Assembly: GCF_900105655.1 (NCBI RefSeq)
Contig: NZ_LT629787.1
Location: forward strand, 2,914,001 to 2,978,000
Reading direction: 5' to 3'
DNA from: Halopseudomonas salegens
Lineage (GTDB): Bacteria; Pseudomonadota; Gammaproteobacteria; Pseudomonadales; Pseudomonadaceae
Length of the DNA: 64,000 bases
The notes under the pieces were generated by a model. It was not told the origin of the DNA. It made no database searches and worked only from the letters and a program-made list of their open reading frames with translations. Shown here piece after piece: positions 52,828 through 60,581 of this stretch (positions are counted from its first letter, which is position 1; each line of letters opens with the position of its first letter). The translations under genes were made by a program, and so were the position numbers.

Positions 52828-52891
52828 AGGGAACCTTTGAAAACGTAGGCGACGCAGCTGCGGCAACGCAGGTAGTTTTCAGAAGCTCCCT
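52828..52891. repeat. 64-base imperfect palindrome overlapping a stop codon
   Basis: The ends AGGGAACCTTTGAAAAC and GTTTTCAGAAGCTCCCT are complementary at 14 of 17 positions, and the centre holds the palindrome GCAGCTGC. The right tip enters the TAG stop codon (52890–52892) of the glutamine-synthetase-family gene. It looks like a small palindromic repeat of the kind scattered in Pseudomonas genomes and may serve as its terminator. Confidence 0.55.
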
Positions 52892-54236
52892 ATACCTGAG
52901 ACCCAAGAAATGTCCGCTCCCACGGGCTGATCTGCTGCATATAGCTGTCCAGCTCCATGCGTTTGGTGGCAAGAAAGCCGGCAACAAACTCCTCACCCAG
53001 CCAGTCGCGGGCAAAGCGACTGCGTTGCAGACGATGCAACGCCTGATGCAGGGTCACCGGCAGCAAAAGCTCATCGGCCGCAACAAATTCGCCGTGCACT
53101 TCAGCAGCCGGCAGGCATTCGTCTTCAATGCCCTGCAGGCCGGCAGCCAGGCTGGCGGCAATCGCCAGATAGGGATTGGCATCGGCGCCAGGCAAGCGAT
53201 TTTCCACCCGACGATCAACCGGACCGCTGTGCGGCACGCGCAACCCCGCCATGCGATTGTCAGTCGACCAGCACAGGCTGTTGGGCGAGGCATAAGGGCT
53301 GTAATAGCGCTGGTAACTGTTGACGTAGGGCGCCATCAGCGCCGTCAGATCGGCCAGCCAGGCCTGCTGGCCACCGATGTAATGCCGGAAGCTCAAGGTC
53401 GGCTCACCGCTCTGCGGGTCGGTGAAAATATTCTTGCCGGAACTGCGCGCGATGATGCTCTGGTGCACATGCATCGAGCTGCCCGGCATGTCGGCCAGCG
53501 GCTTGGCCATGCAGACCGCCTTGAGGCCGTGCTTGAGGGCCAGCTCGCCCAGCATGAACTTGAACAGGAAAGTCTGATCGGCCACCTGCAGGGCATCACC
53601 GTGCACAAAGTTCAATTCGAACTGACTCAGGCCCATTTCATTCATGAAGGTATCGCGCGGAATACCCAGCGCATCCATCGCGATTTTCAGCTCATCAAAA
53701 AAGGCCTGCAAACCATTGGCACTACCGACGCTAAAGGCAGAAATACCCGCTTCGCGCTGGCCACCAATACCCCGTGGCGCCAAAAAGCCCTGTTGCGGAT
53801 CGGATGCCGCATCAAACAGATAGAACTCCAGCTCGGTCGCTACCACCGGCTGCCAGCCACGCTCCGCGTAGCGATTCAGCACTGTTGCCAGCAATGCGCG
53901 CGATGACAGGCCACAGGCGCTGCCATCCAGCTCTTCCGGTTGGCAAATAACCAGCCCACGGGCCTCAGCCCAGGGCAAGCGATGAATCTGATTCGCTACC
54001 GGCTGCATCACCAGGTCGCCGTCATCATGGCCATAGAACTCGGGCTCGGGATAGCCACCCATGATGCACTGCAACAATACCCCGCGGGCCAGGTGCAGTC
54101 TTCGTCCTGCCACAAAGCCTTCCCGGGTCATCACCTTGCCCCGAGGCACACCATTCAGGTCAGCGGTGACGCAAGCAATATCGCTGACACCAGCCAGGCG
54201 CTGGGCAAGAGAAAGGCTGGATGGTGCAGAGGTCAT
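52890..54236 (-). CDS. Glutamine synthetase family protein (gamma-glutamylpolyamine synthetase-like)
   Basis: A 448-residue ligase of the glutamine synthetase fold. The beta-grasp N-terminal part has TADLNGVPRGKVMTREGF, and the catalytic half shows ELEFYLFDA, GSSMHVHQSI and RRVENRLPGADANPYLAIA, the PuuA/PauA pattern rather than true GlnA. These enzymes gamma-glutamylate polyamines or other amines using ATP. Several paralogues with different amine specificity are normal in Pseudomonas. A carboxynorspermidine pathway lies 2 kb away, but on a separate transcript. The start at 54236 is chosen by domain alignment; ATGs at 54266 and 54344 are also in frame. The 3' end overlaps a palindromic repeat. 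Confidence 0.85.
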   Translation of the reverse strand: MTSAPSSLSLAQRLAGVSDIACVTADLNGVPRGKVMTREGFVAGRRLHLARGVLLQCIMGGYPEPEFYGHDDGDLVMQPVANQIHRLPWAEARGLVICQPEELDGSACGLSSRALLATVLNRYAERGWQPVVATELEFYLFDAASDPQQGFLAPRGIGGQREAGISAFSVGSANGLQAFFDELKIAMDALGIPRDTFMNEMGLSQFELNFVHGDALQVADQTFLFKFMLGELALKHGLKAVCMAKPLADMPGSSMHVHQSIIARSSGKNIFTDPQSGEPTLSFRHYIGGQQAWLADLTALMAPYVNSYQRYYSPYASPNSLCWSTDNRMAGLRVPHSGPVDRRVENRLPGADANPYLAIAASLAAGLQGIEDECLPAAEVHGEFVAADELLLPVTLHQALHRLQRSRFARDWLGEEFVAGFLATKRMELDSYMQQISPWERTFLGSQV

Positions 54237-54352
54237 GGCAGGCTCGCTAACAGGGCTGGGCAACATTGGCAAGTCGACGATGATACCTGAACAGTGCCTG
54301 ATGTCGATGGCGGGCTGGACCTGCTGGCTGGAGTCGGCTAGCATTCACCTAC

Positions 54353-54368
54353 GAATGAACGTTCATTC
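54353..54368. promoter_or_regulatory. Perfect 16-base palindrome, candidate TetR-type operator
   Basis: GAATGAACGTTCATTC lies 25 bases upstream of the four-module VOC lipoprotein gene. Palindromes of this size and type are typical of TetR-family operators. A partly matching site precedes the other large lipoprotein gene (16471–16486). Binding protein unknown. Confidence 0.6.
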
Positions 54369-54393
54369 AATAACAGCAAACAGGGATTCTCCG

Positions 54394-56076
54394 ATGCTAC
54401 GACACATCCTTCTCTCATCCGTCTTACTGCTGGGCGCCAGCATGCTCACCGCTTGCCTTGGCGGCAGTGGCGGGTCCAGCCAGCCCACTGCCGAGCCACC
54501 CACAGACAAGGCGCAGCCGCCACTGGTGTATCTTGCCAGTGCCGCCATTGGCGTCAGTGACCTTGAGGCATCCCTTGACCTGTATACCCAGGGTCTGGGC
54601 ATGCAAGAGGTTGAACGACTACAACGCAGTGATCGCACCGAAGTTATCCTGCGCTCGGCGGACCGTCGCGGGTCGCACCTGGTACTGATGGATTTTACCG
54701 ATGGCGTCGGTCGCAACGTCCAGCAGAACCCCGGGAAACTGGTGTTTTACGTCGCAGACATGGCCAGTTATCTGGCGGACTTTACCGCCCAGGGCGGCCG
54801 CATCACCCTGCCCCCGAGCGTGCAGCCGGATCTGGGTAATGTACTGGTTGGCTTCGGTCGCGATACCGACAACAACCTGATCGAGTTTGTCGGTGAACCC
54901 GACGCCGAGCATTCTTTTTTCGGCGCCTTCGGTATCGGCGTCAGTGATTTGCCGGCCGCCCGCGATTTTTATGTCGAGCAACTCGGTTTCGAGGAACAAC
55001 TGTTTCTCGAACTTCCCGGCTTATACGACGAATACGTTCTGCAGTCGCCAGTCCCCGGCGACTCGGCGTTGGTGCTGATGAACTGGACCAATGACGGTAA
55101 CCAGAATTACACCGACAACCCGGTCAAGCTGCAACTGGAGCTGGATGACCCGGTCACTGCGGCCGAACAGCTGCAGCAGCAGGATGTGACTGTCAGCCAG
55201 TTTCCGGCACCCAGCGGCGAACCGGACCTGAATCAGGCAGTGGTCGGCTATGCAGCGGATGCCGATGGCACCTCCCTTGAACTGCGCCAGGGCCTGCGTA
55301 GCTATCTCGCCGCCGGCGCTATAGGCGTGGCCGATCTGGACGCCGCTTTGCACTTCTATACCAACGCGCTGGATCTGCAGGAAGTAACCCGCCGGCAACG
55401 CGATAATCGTCTTGAGGTGGTCTTGCAAGCGGCTGAAGGGCGTGGTGGCGAGCTGGTGTTGATGGCGTTCACCGATGGCCAGCAACGCCAGTATGACCGC
55501 AACCCCGGCAAGCTGGTGTTCTACGTCAATGACCCGGATGCCATAGCCATGGACATTGTCGCCGCCGGAGGGCGCGTTACTCTGCCACCCGCCCTGCAGC
55601 CAGGCCTTGGTGCCGTGGTCGGTTTTGCCCGTGATCCGGATAATAATCTGGTGGAAATTGTCGGTAGCCCGGATGCATCTCCAGCCTATCTCAGCGCCTT
55701 CGGTATTGGCGTCAGTGACCTTGGCGCCGCAAGGGATTTCTATGTTGAGCAACTCGGTTTCCGGCAACAACTGTTCCTGCCCATCCCCGGCATGTACAAC
55801 GAATACATTCTGCAGGGCCAGGGCGGCGTGGCATTGGTGCTGATGAACTGGGTTGACGGTCAGCCACGCAACTACGCGGACAACCCGGTCAAGCTGGAAA
55901 TCCGCAGCATGGCACCAGCAGCCCAATTGCAAGCGATCAGTGACAGTGGCGAGCAGGTAATCCAGACACCCGAGCCAGATGCCAGCCGGGACGATGAAAA
56001 GGTTGCCTATGCACTGGATAGTGACGGTAGCCTGCTGGAAATCCTTCATGCTCCCTGGAGACAGGCAGCCGAATAG
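54394..56076 (+). CDS. Lipoprotein with four VOC (glyoxalase/bleomycin-resistance-like) modules
   Basis: A 560-residue exported lipoprotein: lipobox MLTAC (C21), then a Gly/Ser/Pro linker and four tandem vicinal-oxygen-chelate modules in an A-B-A-B order. The A modules begin AAIGVSDLEASLDLYT and GAIGVADLDAALHFYT and end with GRDTDNNLIEFVG or ARDPDNNLVEIVG; the B modules begin FGIGVSDLPAARDFYVEQ and FGIGVSDLGAARDFYVEQ and contain DEYVLQ or NEYILQ, ALVLMNW and DNPVKL. So an A-B unit was duplicated. VOC proteins are usually cytoplasmic metal enzymes or binding proteins; a tethered, exported tandem form is unusual. Substrate unknown. A bidirectional terminator follows. Confidence 0.85.
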   Translation: MLRHILLSSVLLLGASMLTACLGGSGGSSQPTAEPPTDKAQPPLVYLASAAIGVSDLEASLDLYTQGLGMQEVERLQRSDRTEVILRSADRRGSHLVLMDFTDGVGRNVQQNPGKLVFYVADMASYLADFTAQGGRITLPPSVQPDLGNVLVGFGRDTDNNLIEFVGEPDAEHSFFGAFGIGVSDLPAARDFYVEQLGFEEQLFLELPGLYDEYVLQSPVPGDSALVLMNWTNDGNQNYTDNPVKLQLELDDPVTAAEQLQQQDVTVSQFPAPSGEPDLNQAVVGYAADADGTSLELRQGLRSYLAAGAIGVADLDAALHFYTNALDLQEVTRRQRDNRLEVVLQAAEGRGGELVLMAFTDGQQRQYDRNPGKLVFYVNDPDAIAMDIVAAGGRVTLPPALQPGLGAVVGFARDPDNNLVEIVGSPDASPAYLSAFGIGVSDLGAARDFYVEQLGFRQQLFLPIPGMYNEYILQGQGGVALVLMNWVDGQPRNYADNPVKLEIRSMAPAAQLQAISDSGEQVIQTPEPDASRDDEKVAYALDSDGSLLEILHAPWRQAAE

Positions 56077-56086
56077 CTACCCGGAC

Positions 56087-56121
56087 ATAAACAAGCCGGC
56101 TATCAAAGCCGGCTTGTTTAT
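56087..56121. terminator. Bidirectional terminator
   Basis: A perfect 15-base inverted repeat (ATAAACAAGCCGGCT / AGCCGGCTTGTTTAT, 5-base loop) sits between convergent stops at 56076 and 56127. The arms end in A/T-rich sequence on both sides (TTGTTTAT), suiting termination both ways. Confidence 0.85.
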
Positions 56122-56126
56122 CAACC

Positions 56127-57365
56127 TCAGAAGCTCAGGGCTCGATCGCCCTGCTCGTCCCTGATCCGGGTCGGCAGACCCATATCGTTGAGCAGGTTGA
56201 TAAAGGGCTTGGGGTCCAGCTCTTCGATGTTGACCATCTTGTTTACATCCCACTCGCCCGTCGCGATCAGCAGTGCCGCAGCAACAGGCGGTACACCAGC
56301 CGTGTAGGAGATGCCCTGGCTGCCCACTTCGGCGTAGGCTTCGGCGTGGTCGGCAACGTTGTAGATGAACACTTCCTTGTCCTTGCCGTCTTTCTTGCCT
56401 TTGACCACATCGCCAATACAGGTCTTTCCGCTGTAGGTCGGCGCCAGCGAAGAGGGGTCCGGCAGTACTGCCTTGACCACCTTGAGCGGCACCACTTCCA
56501 GACCCTCAGCCGTAGTCACCGGCTGCTCGGACAGCAAACCCAGGTTTTTCAGCACGGTGAAGACGTTGATGTAATGCTCACCAAAGCCCATCCAGAAGCG
56601 AATGTTAGGGACATCCAGATTCTTCGACAGCGAATGCAGCTCATCATGCCCGGTCATGTAGCTGGTCTGGGCACCGACCACGGGCAGGTCATCGGTGCGT
56701 TTGACCTCGAACATGCTTTTGCTGACCCACTCACGGTTCTGCCAGGACCAGACGGTGCCGGTAAACTCGCGGAAATTGATTTCCGGGTCAAAGTTGGTGG
56801 CAAAGTAACGGCCGTGACTGCCCGCATTGATATCGATAATGTCGATATCGCTGACGCTGTCAAAATACTCGTTCACTGCGATAGCCGCGTAGGCGTTGAC
56901 CACGCCCGGATCAAAACCGGCGCCCAGAATGGCCGTAACGCCTTTCTCAGCACACAATTCCTTGCGTTTCCACTCGTAGTTGGCGTACCACGGCGGGGTT
57001 TCACAGATCTTTTCCGGCTCTTCGTGAATCGCTGTATCCATATAGGCAGCACCGGTTTCGATACAGGCCTGCAATACGGACATATTGATGAAAGCCGATC
57101 CGACATTGATGACGATCCGGGATTGGGTCTGCTCGATCAGGGCCTTGGTGGCCGCAATATCCAGCGCATCCAGTGCATGCGCCTGCAATTCCCCTGCAAC
57201 CTTGAGGCTGCCCTTTTCCTGCACGCTGTCGACGATCTGCTGACATTTCTCGACCGTACGTGAGGCGATATGGATATTTCCCAATATATCGTTATGCTGC
57301 GCACACTTGTGGGCAACCACTTGGGCAACACCCCCGGCACCAACAATCAGAACGTTTTTCTTCAT
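56127..57365 (-). CDS. Carboxynorspermidine synthase (saccharopine dehydrogenase family)
   Basis: A 412-residue NAD(P)H-dependent enzyme that condenses aspartate semialdehyde with 1,3-diaminopropane or putrescine to carboxy(nor)spermidine. The Rossmann loop is VLIVGAGGVAQVVAHKCAQ at the N-terminus; FDPGVVNAYAAIAV and the ATNFDPEINFREFTG block match this subgroup of Lys1-like proteins. The ATG at 57365 has a GAGGAAGAG site. It follows nspC on the same strand by 49 bases. Together they form the alternative spermidine route. Confidence 0.92.
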   Translation of the reverse strand: MKKNVLIVGAGGVAQVVAHKCAQHNDILGNIHIASRTVEKCQQIVDSVQEKGSLKVAGELQAHALDALDIAATKALIEQTQSRIVINVGSAFINMSVLQACIETGAAYMDTAIHEEPEKICETPPWYANYEWKRKELCAEKGVTAILGAGFDPGVVNAYAAIAVNEYFDSVSDIDIIDINAGSHGRYFATNFDPEINFREFTGTVWSWQNREWVSKSMFEVKRTDDLPVVGAQTSYMTGHDELHSLSKNLDVPNIRFWMGFGEHYINVFTVLKNLGLLSEQPVTTAEGLEVVPLKVVKAVLPDPSSLAPTYSGKTCIGDVVKGKKDGKDKEVFIYNVADHAEAYAEVGSQGISYTAGVPPVAAALLIATGEWDVNKMVNIEELDPKPFINLLNDMGLPTRIRDEQGDRALSF

Positions 57366-57414
57366 TGCTCTTCCTCGAAACGCCTCCTTCAAAGGCTTTG
57401 GTGGTTATCAAACC

Positions 57415-58512
57415 TCAAGAGAGGCTGCCAACAAAATCATCAAACCCGAACTCGCGCACCAGTTCAACCTCACCGTCCAGGCGCTTGACCGCTATGGAAG
57501 GCATTTGCACGCCATTGAACCAGTTCTTCTTCACCATGGTGTAACCGGCCGCATCGATGAACGACAGCCGATCACCAATCTGCAACGGCTGATCAAACCT
57601 GAACTCACCGAAAATATCACCTGCCAGGCAGGATTTGCCACAGACCATATACTCATGCGGCCCGTCGCAAGGGGCCATGCGCGCGGGCTGACGGTAGATC
57701 AGCAGATCGAGCATGTGGGCTTCGATCGAGCTGTCGACAATCGCCAGCTGCTTGCCGTTGAACAGGGTGTCCAGCACGGTGACTTGCAGTGAGCTGCTCA
57801 GGGTAATGGCTGCTTCGCCCGGTTCCAGGTACACCTGTACGCCGAAGCGTTCGGCAAAGGCCTTGAGTCGCGCGCAAAAGATGTCCAGCGGATAGCCTTC
57901 GCCGGTGAAGTGAATGCCGCCACCCAGGCTGACCCACTCGACCTTCTCCAGCAGTGCACCAAAGCGCTCTTCAATCTGGCTGAGCATGCGGTCGAACAGC
58001 TCGAAGTCGCTGTTCTCGCAATTGTTGTGAATCATGAAGCCGGAGATCTTGTCGATCACGCCCATGACCTTGTCCGCATCCCACTCGCCAAGGCGGCTGA
58101 ATGGCCGCGACGGATCGGCGATAATGAACTCGGAACTGGACACGCCGGGATTCAGACGCAGGCCACGCACGTGCTCACTCGACGCCTGCTCAAAGCGCTC
58201 AAGCTGGCTGATCGAATTGAAAATGATCTTGTCCGAGTGACCGAGCACCTCGGCAATCTCGTCGTCCGCGTAAGCCACACTGTAGGCATGAGTTTCACCG
58301 GGGAATTTGAGTTTGCCCAGTTTTACCTCGTTGAGCGACGACGAGGTAGTGCCATCCATATAACGGCTCATCAAACCGAACACCGACCAGGTGGCAAAGC
58401 ATTTCAGTGCCAGTAGCGCCTTGGCTCCAGAGTGTTCGCGCACATAGGCGATCCGCTCAAGGTTGCGAAGCAGCTTGCTTTCATCGATCAGATAATACGG
58501 CGTTTTGATCAC
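57415..58512 (-). CDS. nspC: Carboxynorspermidine decarboxylase
   Basis: A 365-residue PLP enzyme of the alanine-racemase/ornithine-decarboxylase fold that removes CO2 from carboxy(nor)spermidine to give (nor)spermidine. The PLP lysine is in KALLALKCFATW, the glycine-rich phosphate site in SLGGGIHFTGEGYPLD, and the C-terminal active-site residues in GKSCLAGDIFGEF and FIDAAGYTMVKKNWFNG. The start is GTG at 58512 with AGAGGGG upstream, giving the family N-terminus IKTPYYLIDESKLLRNL; the frame runs to 58551 without conserved sequence. First gene of the pair with carboxynorspermidine synthase. Confidence 0.93.
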   Translation of the reverse strand: MIKTPYYLIDESKLLRNLERIAYVREHSGAKALLALKCFATWSVFGLMSRYMDGTTSSSLNEVKLGKLKFPGETHAYSVAYADDEIAEVLGHSDKIIFNSISQLERFEQASSEHVRGLRLNPGVSSSEFIIADPSRPFSRLGEWDADKVMGVIDKISGFMIHNNCENSDFELFDRMLSQIEERFGALLEKVEWVSLGGGIHFTGEGYPLDIFCARLKAFAERFGVQVYLEPGEAAITLSSSLQVTVLDTLFNGKQLAIVDSSIEAHMLDLLIYRQPARMAPCDGPHEYMVCGKSCLAGDIFGEFRFDQPLQIGDRLSFIDAAGYTMVKKNWFNGVQMPSIAVKRLDGEVELVREFGFDDFVGSLS

Positions 58513-58675
58513 CAGGATAGTACCCCTCTGCCCATGACGAGGTTCCGGCACTGGCCGGATGAGAAAGCGCGCGATTATAAGGTATAGGGAGCGTCGCTTC
58601 GAGCAAAATCACGCATGTGACTTTGCATATGGTAGCAGTTCGGGCTTGGCAAATTGACTACGTTTGAATGACAAA

Positions 58676-58702
58676 GGGTGACCGTCCGCAACCCCGTCAC
58701 CC
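58676..58702 (-). terminator. Probable terminator after the TetR gene
   Basis: On the minus strand GGGTGAC...GTCACCC (7-base stem, 13-base loop) is followed by TTTGTC. It is 45 bases beyond the regulator's stop and would end the glnT–binding protein–tetR transcript before nspC. Confidence 0.55.
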
Positions 58703-58746
58703 GGGCAGGCAGCGAGCGACCCTGATACCCGGGCAGAAAAATAGTA

Positions 58747-59358
58747 TCAATCCGGCAACCATGAACGCCGCATGTGTTGCAGAAAAAACGCTTTCTCTGC
58801 CGCCAGATCAAACAGGTCCGGGGCAAACAACCAGCTTTGGGTAATCCCCATCAGCTGGCTGTAGACCAACAAGGCCAAACGTCTTGGTGAGTCTGTCGCA
58901 GGCAGCATGGCCGCCTGCTGAGCCGCAACAAAGCTGTTACGCAAACCGTCGATAATTGTCAGGGTCAATCCACGCTCACGCTCGAGAGTCGGCACCATCT
59001 GCTCGGTCAACTCGGTCTTGTTCAACAAAATCTCGAAAGACTGGCGGAACCAGGCATCCTCAACCAGCAGGTCCAGCCAGCGGCAAATGAACTGCTCGAT
59101 CGCCTGCAGCGGTTGTGCATTGGCGACCTGCATTTCCGCCACCAGCTGTTCAAGCGGCTCCTGAGACACCGCCAATACGGCCTGATAAAGATCATCCTTG
59201 TTCTTGAAGTGCCAGTAGATCGGTCCGCGACTGTATCCTGCTTCAGCGGCGATCATGGCCAGGGTAGTATTCGAGTAGCCATTGCGACTGAACAGAGTCA
59301 GCGCGGCATCAATGACTTTCAAACGGGTTTTTTCGGCATCTTGCTTGCTGCGACGCAT
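58747..59358 (-). CDS. TetR/AcrR family transcriptional regulator
   Basis: A 203-residue repressor-type protein. The N-terminal helix-turn-helix reads TRLKVIDAALTLFSRNGYSN, then LAMIAAEAGYSRGPIYWHFKNKDDLYQAV, the AcrR-like pattern; the C-terminal two-thirds is a helical ligand domain close to the MAATS/AcrR C-terminal type. It is the last gene of an apparent operon with the ABC binding protein and the glutamine-synthetase-like gene (gaps of 51 and 74 bases). The perfect inverted repeat in the promoter of that operon (61992–62013) resembles AcrR-type operators and is the likely site of autoregulation. The ligand is unknown. Confidence 0.92.
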   Translation of the reverse strand: MRRSKQDAEKTRLKVIDAALTLFSRNGYSNTTLAMIAAEAGYSRGPIYWHFKNKDDLYQAVLAVSQEPLEQLVAEMQVANAQPLQAIEQFICRWLDLLVEDAWFRQSFEILLNKTELTEQMVPTLERERGLTLTIIDGLRNSFVAAQQAAMLPATDSPRRLALLVYSQLMGITQSWLFAPDLFDLAAEKAFFLQHMRRSWLPD

Positions 59359-59409
59359 GGAGGCTTCCGTGAGCAGGCGCGGCGGGGCAGGCCCGCCGCG
59401 TCGTTGGTA

Positions 59410-60507
59410 TTACAGCTCGCCATCGGCCGCCATCTGCATGTAGCTGGGGTCGAAGCGCAGCTTGATGTTAGCACTGTCACCCAGGATGACGTCACCCGGA
59501 AAACTGATGCCGACAAAGTCTGCCGAGGGCGCACCATCACCCAGCAGGCCACGTTCAAAGGAGAACTGGCGTACATCTTCCATGGCCGTGACCGCCTCTT
59601 TGCTGGAGATAAAACTCACAGCATCAGCCGGCTCCCAGAACATTTTCATGCCATCCAGCTGCATTTCATAACCCGCCTGATCGGTACCGGACGCTTCACC
59701 CAGGAAGGCACGAATCTCGGCACCTTCTTCAGTGTCAGTGCCCATTATCGCCATCAGCTCGAACCAGGCACCCGTCAAGGCTTTGCCCAGTGCCGGGTTG
59801 GCCGCCAGAGTCTCGGTATTGACGATGGTCAGGTCCTTGATATGACCCGGAATATGCGAAGAATCAAACACCAGGTTGGCACCCGGCACACTCATCACAT
59901 CGGTCAGTTGCGGGTTCCAGGCCGCGACATTGCGCACACCGTCGGTATTGAAAGCGGCAACAATGTCAGCGTCACCGGTATTCACCACAGTTACGTCGCG
60001 CTCACTGAGACCGACGCTGTCCAGCGCCTGGGCCAACAGGTAATGCGATACTGACAGCTCAACCAGGTTGATCGACTGGCCCTTGAGGTCAGCGATATCG
60101 TCGCTGTCTTTCATCACCAGACCGTCATTGCCGTTGGAGTAGTCGCCAACGATCAGCGCCGTGGTATCCACACCGCCAGCAGCCGGAATCGACAGCGCAT
60201 CCATGCTGGTCGCCACCACACCATCAAACTGGCCAGCGGTGTACTGGTTGATGGACTCGATATAGTCGTTGATCTGTACAATCTCGACGTCAATATCATA
60301 TTTGTCCGCCCATTTTTCCATGATGCCGGACTCATCAATGTACTGCCAGGGCATCCAGCCCGCATAGATGCTCCAGGCAAGGCGGAAACTGTCACGCTCC
60401 TCGGCAGTGGCCGCCGCCGGAAGAATCATGGTACTGGCGGCAATGGTCAGCAAAGAACCGGTCAGCATTTGCTTGCAACGCTGGGTAAAGCGGGTTGATT
60501 TTTTCAT
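59410..60507 (-). CDS. ABC transporter substrate-binding protein, putative urea type
   Basis: A 365-residue periplasmic binding protein. A signal peptide runs to about residue 35 (ILPAAATA before EERD), followed by a NitT/TauT-like fold with RLAWSIYAGWMPWQYIDESG and VVATSMDALSIPAAGGVDTT, sequences I associate with the putative urea-type binding proteins of urea-carboxylase-linked transporters. No permease or ATPase gene accompanies it and no urea carboxylase is in the window, so it is an orphan here and the ligand should be treated as an unknown amine or amide. It lies between glnT and tetR. Confidence 0.85.
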   Translation of the reverse strand: MKKSTRFTQRCKQMLTGSLLTIAASTMILPAAATAEERDSFRLAWSIYAGWMPWQYIDESGIMEKWADKYDIDVEIVQINDYIESINQYTAGQFDGVVATSMDALSIPAAGGVDTTALIVGDYSNGNDGLVMKDSDDIADLKGQSINLVELSVSHYLLAQALDSVGLSERDVTVVNTGDADIVAAFNTDGVRNVAAWNPQLTDVMSVPGANLVFDSSHIPGHIKDLTIVNTETLAANPALGKALTGAWFELMAIMGTDTEEGAEIRAFLGEASGTDQAGYEMQLDGMKMFWEPADAVSFISSKEAVTAMEDVRQFSFERGLLGDGAPSADFVGISFPGDVILGDSANIKLRFDPSYMQMAADGEL

Positions 60508-60581
60508 CGTTAGACTCCTGAAGTTAATAACCGTTGGCAAAGTGACAGCAAGAGTCGCGCCACTTCACCCTTGACTCGCAT

